Part shown: positions 1 through 10,709 of the stretch, piece after piece | How positions within the stretch are numbered: position 1 is the stretch's first letter | How the letters are laid out: each line of letters starts with the position of its first letter | Origin: Brassica napus | Taxonomy: Eukaryota; Streptophyta; Magnoliopsida; Brassicales; Brassicaceae | Reading direction: 5' to 3' | DNA: 64,000 bases | Assembly (NCBI RefSeq): GCF_020379485.1 | Contig: NC_063446.1 | Span: 21,664,610-21,728,609, forward strand | Program-made: the position numbers and the translations under genes | Notes under the pieces: generated by a model | Databases searched by the model: none | Told to the model about the DNA's origin: nothing | Seen by the model: only the letters and a program-made list of their open reading frames with translations

Positions 1-2590
1 ATTTCGAGCCCCCAACAAACCATCAAAACCTTCCAGAGTACTGAACCAACCTTGTCCTGAAAAATTAAAACCCTCCTTCCACGAGCCATCCGTAAAACAC
101 CATCTTCCTGGGATCGCCGGCAGTACCGTAGCTGCTGATGGTAATGGTATCCTCTGATCATTCTTTACTTGTGCCTCAGCCCACAATGTGGATTCTGTTT
201 CAGCCAATTTTAGCGTGTCCATAGGATCCATGTCCAAATTACTGAAAACCTTATTATTTCTACCTTTCCAAATGTACCAAAGTATCCATGCAAACTGATG
301 ATCTTCCATCTGCGGAAAAACTCTCCAGAATAGATGATCGATGTTTGTAAAGAGGGCGCTCGTTGGAAAAACATCTGGATTTGATGGTATTTTCGAAAGG
401 GCCCAAACTTGAACAGCTGGAGGGCATTCAAAAAACACATGGTTTATAGATTCCTCGGGAGCTCCACATCGTACACAACCAATATCCCCTTGCATTCCTC
501 TTGCATGTAAATTTTTCCGAACCGCTATGCACCCTGTCACCAATTGCCATAAGAAATGTTTTAGCTTTGGTGGACACCTTATTTTCCAGCAGTAAGCCTT
601 CAAGACATCAACCGTTGGCCCAATCAGTAAAGGTGGCCTTTCTCTGTCAGGATAAATCCGTTCCACTTGATATCCTGATTTAACCGAATATTTACCATTT
701 TTCGTAAAGTGCCATCCATCTTTATCCACCTGTTGAATCCTACTTAGTGGGATACTTTCTATTAGTTTTGCATCCTGAGGATCCACCAAAGTCCGAATTG
801 CCCCTAAATTCCATGTTCGCGAGGTAGAGTCAATGAGAGACTCTACTGTAAGGTCCGGGTATAAATTGTGTTGATTTTTATTTGCTGGTCTCGGGCGAGT
901 GGTTGGGAGCCATGGATCATTCCATACAGATATGGAAGACCCTGATCCCACCCTTTTGATTAGTCCTTTGCTAACCAGAGATCTAGCAGAAACAATACTC
1001 CGCCAGCCGTATGACGGGGCATATGAACGAATCGGTTCCAAGGGTGAAGCATTCCTAAAATACCGACCTTTGAAAACTCGAGAAAATAAGGTATTTGGCT
1101 TCTCTATCAGACGCCATAACTGTTTACCAAGCATTGCCGTGTTGAAATCAGTGATATCTTTAAAACCCAACCCTCCTTCTTCCTTATCAAGACATACCTT
1201 GTCCCATGATTTCCAGTGCATACCTCTCGTACTTCCCCCTGGACTCCACCAAAATTGTGATACCGCACTTGTCAGCTTTTTCACCGTTGCTTTAGGCAAA
1301 CGATAACATGACATCGTATGATTTGGTAATGCCGTAACCACCGACTTAATAACCACTTCTTTCCCCCCTTTTGTGAAAAACTTGAAAGTCCACCCATTGA
1401 CTCTATTATTTAAACGCTCTTGTACAAAACTGAAAACCTGGATCTTGGATCCGCCTAGATTTTCTGGTAAGCCAAGATATGATCCCATTCCTCCAAGATT
1501 CTGAATACCCAAGATATCCCTTAACTCCTGTCTAACAGATTCTTCAATCTTATATCCAAATTGGATAGAAGACTTATCAAAATTTATGAGTTGCCCTGAA
1601 ACTGCCTCATATTCCTTTAGAATCCTAAGAATTGTTTGACACTCTTCTTTTTGGGCTCTACAAAAGAAAAGACTATCATCCGCAAAAAGCAGATGAGAAA
1701 TCGATGGACAAGCCCGAGCTACCTTCATTCCTGTAATTTGTTGTTCTCTCTCCGCCTTTTTTATATTTGCAATTAAAGCCTCAGTGCAAAGAATAAATAA
1801 ATAAGGTGATAATGGATCTCCTTGACGTAAGCCCCTATGTGGCACAATAAGGCCACGTGGTTGACCATTGATAAGAACCCTATATTGAACCGAAGAAATA
1901 CATTCCATCATCAACTTAATCCAGTGAAGGTCAAACCCCATTTTTTCCAATAAAACCTCAATAAAACCCCATTCCACCCTATCATATGCTTTACTCATAT
2001 CCGTTTTAATTGCCATATACTTTCCTTTACAAGCCTTGTTGGTTCTCAATCCGTGAAACATTTCCTGTGCAATAAGAATATTATCAGATATCAATCTTCC
2101 CGCCACAAATGCCGATTGAGTTTCGGAAATAAGTGAAGGAAGACAGCTTTTTAAGCGCTGACACAAGACTTTTGAGATGATTTTATATCCAACATTACAA
2201 AGACTGATTGGCCTCAATTCCGTCATCCGTGTAGGTCTCTCCGTTTTTGGTATCATACAAATATTGGTAATATTTAAACGTGCATCCAAAGTCCCCGAAA
2301 CCAAGAAATGGTTAACCATTTCTACCAAATCATTCTTTATAAGATGCCAAGAATGTTGAAAAAAAAGTGCTGTCATGCCATCCGGCCCTGGTGCCTTTTC
2401 TGGATGCATCATAAACAAAGCCTCTTTAACCTCTTCCTCCGTCGCTAACCTCACCAGACGTTGATTCATCTGGGAAGTAATGCTCGGTGTAATCTCTGCC
2501 AAAAAACTGTCAAACTCCGCTGGGGAAGTAGTAGTAAATAAATCCTCAAAATAGTCCACGGCCACCTTCTCCACACCATTACTTTTAAAA
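1..2590 (-). mobile_element. LINE (L1-type non-LTR retrotransposon), 5'-truncated, RT to RNase H, runs off the window
   Basis: On the minus strand one reading frame stays open from about 2590 down to position 1 (about 860 codons), so the reverse transcriptase part is not visibly broken. In order it shows the RT entry motif KAPGPDG (about 2390), LRPISLCNV (about 2210), the SKAYDRVEW block (about 1985), LRQGDPLSPYLF (about 1825) and the catalytic FADD motif (about 1690). A zf-RVT segment (HFLWQL, CVRCG, HVFFECP; about 570-430) and the start of an RNase H domain (FTDGSW, about 100) follow. The endonuclease and ORF1 are missing: an in-frame stop lies just upstream of 2590, where similarity begins. 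This fits 5' truncation during target-primed reverse transcription. The 3' end and poly(A) lie outside the window. Family assignment is firm; present activity is unlikely without the 5' half. Confidence 0.93.
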
Positions 2591-3432
2591 ATTAAAGTCT
2601 ACATCAAGTTTTTATTTAGTTTTACCAATCATGCTTTAACTTTATTTTTAAAATTACAACAAAAAAAATAAAGCAAAATTTTTTCTTATGTATTTTAGCA
2701 AAAACCCTACATCTTCTTTTTATAGGCTGTAGAATCTGTAAATGAAAAAAAATATCTATAATATCAAATAAATTATATAATCATAACAAAAAATTTTATA
2801 AATATTTTAATTTTGAATTTGAGTGTTTTAAAATTACTAAGATATTTAAATAATATAAATATTTACATATCACATTTTAAATTACAATAAATTTTGATAA
2901 TTTATTAAAAAATATTAATATAAATTATTTTAATTGATATACAATAATAATTTTATATATACAAAACATATTTCATATATTTTATTTTAAAATATCTACA
3001 GCCTACAGCTTACAGCTACAACAAGTTTAACTACAGCAAAAGTCTCTGCAGAAAAAGTCTACAGTAACAACTTTACAGCTACAACCGATTTATCTACAGC
3101 TAAACATCAACAGCTAAATTTTCAAAACCACAGTCGAACCAATCATCACCCTTAACGTAGAACTTATATAAAAACGTAATTGATCTTCTAATCTATTGAT
3201 ATTTACGAAACTCTTCTTCCTCATTAACATATATTGTTCTTCATATTTAAATTATTATAACTGAAATTTTCATAAGTAAAATTTATTATTATTTAAATAT
3301 TAGTTTTATTATTAATTATTATTAAATGGGTTTTTATTATAAATTATTAAGTTTTTGGGGGTTTTAATTATATAAAATTTCTTTATATATTACATTAAAA
3401 TACTATATCCAGAAATTTACAGCTACAACTTA
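2591..3432. other. AT-rich intergenic stretch, no gene seen
   Basis: No credible coding region on either strand. The stretch is very AT-rich and contains several loose copies of a phrase like CTACAGC(T)ACA near 2995-3110 and again at 3415-3430 and 3895-3990. These look like a degenerate dispersed repeat through which the next element inserted. Confidence 0.5.
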
Positions 3433-3893
3433 GGGCAAATCTCCAAAATAGCACATTTCAAAGTTTATATCACAAAAATAGCACTCAAAAACTAAAATGA
3501 CCAAAATAGCACATTTCTAAGTTTATCATTTGAAAATTTTAATTTTTTTATTTTTCAAAATTTGAAATCTTATCCCCAAAACCTCATTTCTCAACTCTAA
3601 ACCCTAAACCCTAAACTCTAAACCCTAAACCCTAAACCCTAAACTCTAAACCCTAAACCATAAACTCTAAACCCTAAACCCTAAACCCTAAACCCTAAAC
3701 CCTAAAATCTAAACCCTAAACCCTAAACTCTAAACCCTAAACCCTAAACCCTAAATCCTAAACCCCACTCTTTAACTCTAAACCCTAAGTTTGTGACTTT
3801 TGATAAAACATTAAGTGTTATTTTTGTGACTTTTGACCTTGAGTGCTAGTTTGGGAACATAAACTTGATTTAGTGCTATTTTTGTCTTTTTCT
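3433..3893. mobile_element. MITE-like element with telomere-like core, 9-10 bp target duplication
   Basis: The left edge begins GGGCAAATCTCC followed by AAAATAGCAC. The right edge ends with GTGCTATTTTTG and a T-rich tail, so the ends are imperfect inverted repeats. The host phrase TACAACTTA (9 bp, or 10 with the preceding C) stands directly left (3424-3432) and right (3895-3903). A 9-10 bp duplication is typical of Mutator-like elements. The interior is AT-rich and holds the CCCTAAA-like tract annotated separately. No coding capacity. A second element of similar make-up is at 35243-35716. The Mutator-type class is inferred from target duplication length only. Confidence 0.65.
3597..3790 (+). 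repeat. Interstitial telomere-like repeat (CCCTAAA)n, degenerate
   Basis: About 25 units of the plant telomere heptamer in the CCCTAAA orientation, with interspersed variants such as CTCTAAA. It is embedded inside the MITE-like element and flanked by ordinary AT-rich DNA, so it is an internal sequence of that element rather than a chromosome end. Confidence 0.9.
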
Positions 3894-3903
3894 CTACAAC
3901 TTA

Positions 3904-4402
3904 TCTACTATATTGCCAAGTTTTATTTTGATAAAACTACAGTCAATAATTTACTGCTACAATCACCATAACAACAACAAAAATCTCTGCAAAAAAATCT
4001 ATAGCAGCAAATTTAGAGCTACAGTTAAAACACCTACGACCATAATTTTAAAACTAAATATTTACAGTTACATCTCAGTCAATCATCCAAATTATTATTA
4101 TTATTATTTTTTCAAGAATGACGATGAATAATACGGAATGATTATTAGAAGAGGGGGTAGTAATGTTATTAGGTGGCGAGGAGAAGGGGTGATATAGTCA
4201 ATTTAGGTGTTTCTGACTTTCAAGTTAGATTACGAACGAATCTGTCATCAATCAAATCCAAGGAGGAGAAAGGTAAATGAGCTTTGTTCTTCTGAGCTTG
4301 ATTTTTCAGATGAGGAATTGATTAGGGTTTCTTATACAATTTTGGATTCGACCCAATTGATTAGGGTTGTTCTACTGTGTGTGTGTAGTTTTGAATCGAA
4401 AT
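3904..4402 (+). promoter_or_regulatory. Upstream region and 5' leader of VHA-F
   Basis: About 500 bp between the small element and the VHA-F start codon. Includes an AT-rich distal part with TTATTATTATT microsatellite (about 4092) and, from about 4200, a leader-like stretch. No definite TATA box or binding site can be assigned by eye. Confidence 0.4.
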
Positions 4403-5634
4403 ATGGCTGGGAGAGCTTCGATCCCTGCTCGCAACTCTGCCCTCATCGCTATGATCGCCGATGAGGTATAACGAAATTAAATCTTCTTTTTTGAGTTTTG
4501 GTGATTTGGTTCATTAGATCAATGTTAATCCTAGTTTTGGATCTCTGAGAACTGTAGAGAGTTAGTTCGTTTGCGAAAGTTGCAATCTTTCTGTTATGTG
4601 AAATATTTTTGAGTTTGGATCTCCTCTGGTTGGTTGGTTGTTTCTTTCTTACATCTCTGAGATGTGATCTGAACTATATCAATGCGTACAGAAGATTGTT
4701 TTGACCTTCCTTGGATTTGCCATTTTCCAACGTCTCTAAAATGTTTGATGTTGTGTACACAGGACACCGTAGTTGGGTTCTTGATGGCTGGAGTTGGTAA
4801 TGTTGACATCAGGAGGAAGACTAATTACCTCATCGTGAACTCAAGTACGCTTTTTTTTTTGTTACTCATAATCATCTCTACCAAATATATATTATTATTT
4901 CAAGTCAATCTCATAGGGTCTTGGTAGGAGATAACTTTCCGAGCTTCTATTACTGTACAATTTTATAATTAATTGATTTTATTTTTTATTTTAGAGACAA
5001 CTGTGAGGCAAATTGAGGATGCTTTCAAGGAATTCTCATCAAGAGATGATATTGCTATCATCCTCATCAGCCAATATGTAAAGTGCTTTCTTCCACTTCC
5101 AAGTCCAGTTTAACTTATTACTGTTACATTTCCAAAAAGTTTAGTTGCTGTGTCTCTGTGGTGTTAGTTTTGTCGTTATCAAAGAGGTCATGGCTTTTAC
5201 CTACTCCACTTTATTGAGCCCTTATATATGTTTAGTGCCATTAATGTAAACCTTTCTTGCTTGCACCATTTAAATCATGGATCAATGTTACTGTTTTTGC
5301 TTTCTTGTTCACAGCAATTATCATTTATTGGATTCAAATGTGTGACTGAACATAAGATGAGACCACTTTTGCTTCAGCCTTTTGATTTAGCTCTAGATTT
5401 ATTCAAAGTCTGTTTCTTTCCATAGTGTCAAAAAAAAAAAAAAACATGATGAGAAAATATGGCATATGCGTGTAGGTTGCCAATATGATCAGGTTCTTGG
5501 TGGATAGCTACAACAAGCCAGTTCCTGCAATCCTGGAGATCCCTTCCAAGGACCATCCCTATGATCCTGCTCATGACTCTGTTCTCTCCCGTGTCAAGTA
5601 CCTCTTCTCTGCGGAATCTGTGTCACAGCGTTAA
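4403..5634 (+). CDS. VHA-F: V-type proton ATPase subunit F (VHA-F), 4 exons
   Basis: Coding exons 4403-4465, 4763-4844, 4995-5077 and 5476-5634, all with GT..AG introns, give a protein of about 128 residues, the usual size of plant VHA-F. The N-terminus reads [20 protein letters not shown]. Hallmark segments are [13 protein letters not shown], the TNYLIV stretch, the [11 protein letters not shown] core and the IRFLVDSY helix. Subunit F sits in the central stalk of the V1 sector and couples ATP hydrolysis to rotation and proton pumping at tonoplast and endomembranes. The start is the first ATG of exon 1. A Helitron begins 122 bp after the stop codon, so the native 3' UTR is probably shortened or interrupted. 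Identification is very secure. Confidence 0.97.
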
Positions 5635-6207
5635 ACATATACACATTCTGCAAGCTCGCCTGAGCTTTTATATCATTTCTTTGTTTTTGACATTCTTGTG
5701 TTTCTCAGTTTTCAATAATGTGTATCTCTTGATTTTTGTTTGGAAATGGATGTTATCTATACTATACTAAAAGTTGAATATCCTCAAAGGAGAAGCCCTC
5801 CACGTAGACAGATAAATTCAACCAATGGGGTGTGTTTGTTTGTCTACCTCAATTACGTTTTGGGCTTTTGAGTTCTGAGATTAGCCGGGCCTTAAGCTGT
5901 CGTTTTGATATTAGGTTTGAGCTTGCTTTCATCTCCCACGGAACCTGAGTTCTGAGAACGTGTTTCATCTTCTTCCTTAGAATACTAAAACCTACCAGTT
6001 ACATATTCATCTTCTTAAAGTCTTTATTAAATCCATCACCCACGATCTACGATTTTCCCTCGTGCAAGGAGGTGGAACTGCGACTGTAAAATTGTAAGCT
6101 TTCCTAATATGAGAACCATCTCCTGAATTTTGAGTTGATTTGGTTTCATTTTAGATGTGGATATGTTTATTCACGATTCGCGTTTGTGATTTCTTTTTTG
6201 TTCACAG

Positions 6208-6726
6208 TGACAACGATTGCGGCTGTATCAACATCGATGAAGGAGTTTCCGTGATCGGAATGGGTATATTGATTTGATTCTGATCTGTAGATACCAATCA
6301 TGTATCGCAGTCTCTCTAAAACATTGGTTAACTAACGGAGGGTGTAGATGGTTTTCTTCGTTGATTACATATCAACCGTTTTCTGTACCTGATGTTACGG
6401 GATTGCTACCGTATTATCTTTGTAAAAGACTGATTTGAGAAATTTTGAATTGTGTAGAGTACAAACTGTCTCAGGTGTTGCAGTTCTCTTGGTCATCATT
6501 GAAAAAGTCAAGTATAAATAAACATTGATAAAGAAATAAGCTTTCCATCGACAATCAGATTATCTTTTTCACGAATACTTTACTGACTTTAAAGATTTAT
6601 TGAACTGTGTTTGATGTAACAGGGTCTAACTTACCAGGAGATTGCTAAAATTCCCTTAGGAGAAGAATCTATGAGACGAGACGTGGTCAGGTCTTGGAGG
6701 TTAATGGGGAGAAAGCAATTGACCAG
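6208..6726 (+). pseudogene. Captured fragment of V-ATPase subunit B (first three exons)
   Basis: Three exon-like blocks, bounded by AG and GT, resemble the N-terminus of plant VHA-B. Block 6208-6263 reads INIDEGVSVIGM (family: LDIDEGTLEVGM). Block 6458-6511, after correcting one extra base, gives TVSGV then VIIEKVK (family: TVSGVAGPLVIL.KVK). Block 6623-6726 gives YQEIAKIPLGEE then, in a shifted frame, [13 protein letters not shown] (family: [27 protein letters not shown]). Frameshifts and the lack of the ATP-binding region make it a pseudogene. Comparison is with remembered family sequence. Confidence 0.72.
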
Positions 6727-6910
6727 GTTAATGATTCTTATGTTTTACTTTAACTTTATGTATGGTGTGGAGTCACGGGTGCCTTCTAATGTTAATCCTA
6801 ATTTGGCTGCAGGTAGAGGAGTCCCAAAGGTTAACATAACAAAAACTGCATTGTTGATTGTTATCAATCATTCACCATGGTACAACATCTACCATTACCC
6901 TTAATAAAGT

Positions 6911-7834
6911 AGCTGTTTCTGTTGAAGGCATTGAAGCCAAACTATGGCAGGTAAGATTTGTCTTCCCCTCCATAATGGATTTGTATTTCGTTATGTTCCT
7001 GTGAGAAACTATGTAAATGGGTAATATAAGTGGCTACCAAGTCCTCTACCCAGCACTAGGATTTGAGTCATAAGTAGTTTGTGAATCTTTAAGAAAGGAT
7101 ATATAAGACATTCTGACAATAGCTTTAGGCAATCTTAGGATCATTGCCATTATCCAAGTTTCTTAATTTTCGATTCTTGGCTGATGGTTTCTTTTAGCTT
7201 AGCAAGTTTAGATTCTAATTTTTTGTCTAGGTTTTTTAGCTGGTTTATGGCCAACTGAACCGGTCATTGGCATAACAAGATGAAACATTGGCCTCCAAAG
7301 TTTTATCATTTGTCCTCCAGGTTGTTTAACAAAGATATATGTTTTGATTATTTAGTAACTGTTTCAAGTTCCATAAATCTCAGGACTGACCCCTTCTTAT
7401 GGCATCACGTCGTTTTTGTGATATTCTTGCTGTGAATCCTTTTCAATAACATGTGTTGCAGTTTTAGTTTATATGTTTTGTGACACAGGAATTTCCAATT
7501 CACAAGATATAGTTAGGCTTGGCTACACGAATCCATGTGAATCGTTGACCCTGATGAATTGCTGTTTCACAGGTACCAGAGACGCTTCCAGAAGAAGCAG
7601 TCTCTAAGATGAGCACACCACCAAAGAGTGAATCACCAATCATCACACCTGACGAACTAACTGAAGCTGATGGGTTCGTCTTTGGATTCCCAACACGGTA
7701 CGACATGATGGCTGCTCAGTTCAAAGTCTTCTTGGACACTACCGGTGGACTCCGGAGAACTCAGTCACTTGCTGGTAAACCAGCTGGATCTTCTACAACA
7801 CTGGCTCTCAAGGTGGTAGCCAAGAAACCACTGC
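6911..7834 (+). pseudogene. Captured fragment of FQR1-like NAD(P)H:quinone reductase (WrbA family)
   Basis: An exon ending at 6950 encodes SVEGIEAKLWQ. The next block, 7573-7834, begins VPETLPEEAVSKM and continues through SPIITPDEL, ADGFVFGFPTRY, MMAAQFKVFLD and LAGKPAG, the flavodoxin-fold core of plant FQR1-like proteins. After AGKPAG a one-base loss shifts the frame; the other frame then reads FYNTGSQGG and QETTA, again family-like. Splice sites remain at both edges. The N-terminal flavin-binding part and the C-terminal exon are absent. Active homologues carry two-electron reduction of quinones; this copy cannot. Confidence 0.88.
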
Positions 7835-8029
7835 GTAAGTTCCCATGAAACCATGAGAGTCATGTATGAGCCGTAGTTTGTCAATAATAAAGTAGATGTT
7901 TTTTTCTCAAGTCATGTTCACACATACGTGAGATCAGTAAGTACACAAAACTTTAGCTCATTATGTCTCCGTTTAAACTATAGATTATGACAATTTTTTG
8001 AGCTTGTGCGAAACCATGAACTCTTTTTT

Positions 8030-8425
8030 TTTTATCAACTACCATGAACTCATATCAAACATAGCAGACACCATGGTTAATCACATTTCGAGTCCACTAA
8101 AAGATCAATCTGCTCATGTCTACATCATTTGTGATGGAGGAAACTTGAAGGATTTGCTACCAAGTCAGCTATATAATAAAGGACTTATGGTCATTGCAAA
8201 CAACCTTTTTATTAGATTTTAGATGTGTTATATGATTTCTGCAGAATGACTGAGCCTCAGCCTAAGTACTCTACCACAGAGAAGCAAGTTTTGGACATGC
8301 TATAATCTCGATAGAGAAATGTACGTATGCGCAGTATGGATGGGACAAGAACAATTTACGTAGTCAAGGCTGGCTCCATGTGGTTTTACAACTGGTTATG
8401 GCGTCCTGATGGTGATTCTACTTCT
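8030..8425 (+). pseudogene. Captured 3' fragment of a purple acid phosphatase (PAP10/PAP12-like)
   Basis: The frame at about 8040-8160 reads HELISNIADTMVN, then SPLKDQSAHVYI and CDGGNL, matching the C-terminal PAP block around RISNIAYN, KDQSAPVYITIGDGGN. Downstream about 8250-8410, across frameshifts and stops, come EPQPKYST, SFGHA-like codons and MWFYNWLWRPDGDS, matching the last exon of plant PAPs (EPQPKYS..REASFGH...MWF.NR.W.P). The catalytic GDGGN glycine-aspartate is changed to CDGGN. The fragment is clearly dead. Third gene captured by this Helitron. Confidence 0.75.
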
Positions 8426-8463
8426 TTTTCTTGAGAACCTCAATAAATATATCAGTTGCAACA

Positions 8464-8697
8464 TCTATTTTTAGAAGAGCTGTGAAATTTAAGATAATTA
8501 CATAAATATTAGTCGTTAAAAATATTTTTCTTAAATGTAAGTATTATTACAATTGGTTCAAATAATTAGTTGTTAATACCTTTTTGTTTATTTAACACGT
8601 GGAAAACGAAAACACTCTTACATGTTTTTGTTTAGTTCCAAGAATATGGTTAGAGGCTTATATAGCTCTGGCTTCTTCGTTAATGATTTGTTTTCTT
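8464..8697 (+). repeat. Direct repeat, copy 1 of 2, inside the Helitron
   Basis: A stretch of about 230 bp starting TTTTTAGAAGAGCTGTGAAA and ending near GATTTGTTTTCTTT is repeated with few changes at about 9308-9553. Both copies contain ACACGTGGAAAACG and AAGAATATGGTTAGAGG. Confidence 0.85.
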
Positions 8698-9167
8698 TAT
8701 GTTTATATAGATCTAATGTAAACAATCAATTCGTAAATAATAGTATAAATATATATTTTAAATTTACACATTACAAAATATTAAATATAATAAATATATT
8801 CATATGATTAATTCATATTAATTAAAACAAAGAGGGTCAAAATCAACATGATATACTATATTTACTATTAAAAATAATTTAGGCTGGAAAAGAGCAAATT
8901 ATTATTAAAAAGTTAAACACATGATAAAATAAAACAAAACAATAAAACTTTAAGATCGACATATTTTAAAAAATATGGCTAAACTAAATAGAAAATAAGA
9001 CGTACGAATTTACAAACAAAAAATATATTATTTCAATATATATATATATGAAAATGTTCAGATTAACCATTTCTGGAAAAAAATGACAAAAGTAAGAATT
9101 GGTACACTTGAGAACAAGTAACTTTGATCAGTATACCCCACTCCGCGGAACTCTTGACTAACTAATA

Positions 9168-9195
9168 CTAGGTGTTTGCCCGCGATTTTGCGGAT
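9168..9195 (-). mobile_element. Helitron 3' terminus in reverse orientation (remnant)
   Basis: CTAG at 9168-9171 is preceded by A. It is followed by a short spacer and the inverted repeat CCGCGATTTTGCGG (about 9179-9193). Read on the minus strand this is hairpin, spacer, CTAG, T, the standard Helitron 3' end. The matching 5' end was not located, so this may be a remnant nested in the larger Helitron. Confidence 0.55.
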
Positions 9196-9307
9196 GATAA
9201 TATTATAAGAGAAATACATGATATGTTTATAATGTTATAATTTTTGAATAATAATTATAAATACTAAAAATTTAACATTTAATAGTTTGATATTCAAAAA
9301 TTTCAGC

Positions 9308-9553
9308 ACATATTTTTAGAAGAGCTGTGAAATTTAAAATAATTACATAAATATAAGTCGCTAAAAATATTTTTCTTAAATGTAAGTATTATTACAATTG
9401 GTTCAAATAATTAGTTGTTAATATTTTTTTGTTTATTTTAACACGTGGAAAACGAAAAACACTCTTACCATAAAAATGTATTTTTGTGTAGATCCAAGAA
9501 TATGGTTAGAGGCTTCTATAGCTCTGTCATCTTCGTTGATGATTTGTTTTATT
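9308..9553 (+). repeat. Direct repeat, copy 2 of 2, inside the Helitron
   Basis: Second copy of the repeat at 8464-8697, about 840 bp away. It differs by scattered substitutions and a short insertion near 9467. The spacing fits either a tandem duplication within the Helitron or insertion of a related element. Confidence 0.85.
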
Positions 9554-10087
9554 TAAATTTCTTTCATTTGTTTGATTGTTTCCAATTTATTTTAAATTTG
9601 ACAAAAAACTAAATTGTTTTTATGTATTTTTTTTCAAAACAAAAGTTTCGGGTATGACTAAAAACTCAATTTTATTTTTATATGTGAATAAGGTATTAAA
9701 CAATCTTAACATTTATAAACCATTCACGCCCAAACATACTTTAAGACCATCAAAGTTGTTATATACACCTCTTACAAATCAACATAAAACACATACAGTG
9801 AAAATATACAATAATATGGTTATATATATCACAATAATACAGTGAAAATATGGATATTGGGTTTTTTGGTCAAAACCAAATTAAGTTGTAGTTTAAAGAT
9901 TAATTTCACATTGTTTACTATCTCATACATATTTTAGATAGTAGAAGACAACAAATTGTGAGTTTTACTCATTTTAATTCAATTTATTATTTATATTTTA
10001 TAACATAGATGTAATATATTGTAATATACATATAAAATATATGTTATTTGTATATAGCCCCGGACGTAGCCCAGGCAAAATCTCTAG

Positions 10088-10709
10088 TATCAGTAAGAAG
10101 CAATGATAACACCATCTAGTTCTTTTTGCATTGAATAAAGAGAGTGAGTCATTGTGTATTCAAGAGACAAGAGCAGACTTTAAAGATTTAACTGAAGACT
10201 CCATCTATTCAATGTGAAGCATTTTGAGTCAGATAAGCAGAAGCAACCAAAAGGAAGTTCAAATCAGGTCCACCTTGGATTTAAGAAGAAGAATATAAGT
10301 ACAAGGTCGACTTGGGTTCGCTATGACTATTACCAAAACACATGTTAGTCGGATAGAATCAAAAATTGTCCGAATGTTTTATTTATCAAATATATCCAGG
10401 CCTGTTTGTTCTTGGCAACCACAAAGTCCTAGCCCATGTACTGTTGTTATTTATTGTTTCTGGAAGGTAAAGAAGAAAATGGCAAAAGTGAAATAATCAG
10501 AAAAAGCAAAGGGCCCTTTCACAAAAAAAGATAATTTTTATAAAAACAGAGCATAAAGTTTCACACTTTTGTTCTGCTCCTTTCTCGTCTCTGTCTTCTT
10601 CGTCCTCGTTCATCCTAACTCACCAAACAGCTTTAGATTTTCTCTTTCAAAACTCGAACTCGCTACTCATTAAAAAAAAAGTCCACTCTTTTTAAAAATT
10701 CGAAACCAA
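10088..10709 (+). promoter_or_regulatory. UNE12 upstream region and 5' leader
   Basis: About 620 bp between the Helitron end and the UNE12 start codon. The last 150 bp are CT-rich (TTTCTCGTCTCTGTCTTC and similar), as in many Brassicaceae 5' leaders. No definite TATA box. The Helitron therefore forms the distal upstream region of this gene. Confidence 0.45.

Larger units (their letters stand above)
5756..10087 (+). mobile_element. Helitron (4.3 kb) carrying captured gene fragments
   Basis: The left end is a 5' TC followed by TATACTATACTAAAAG, the usual start of Brassicaceae Helitrons, preceded by host A (5755). The right end has a GC-rich hairpin (about 10056-10075, GCCCCGG...CCAGGC), a short spacer and terminal CTAG at 10084-10087, followed by host T (10088). 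Insertion between A and T without target duplication is diagnostic of Helitrons. No Rep/helicase ORF is present, so it is non-autonomous. The interior holds decayed exons of three host genes, all in + orientation and with intron-like spacers, plus a 230-bp direct repeat and an internal Helitron-like terminus in the opposite orientation (9168), so nested insertion is likely. It lies between VHA-F and UNE12. Confidence 0.85.

Noticed and set aside
3597..3790. Chromosome end suggested by telomere repeats
   Set aside because: The units are degenerate, enclosed in a transposon with a target duplication, and followed by normal genes on one side and a LINE on the other.
8622..8807. 61-codon + strand ORF in the Helitron
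   Set aside because: Starts inside the 230-bp direct repeat and runs into AT-rich DNA with biased codons; no similarity seen.
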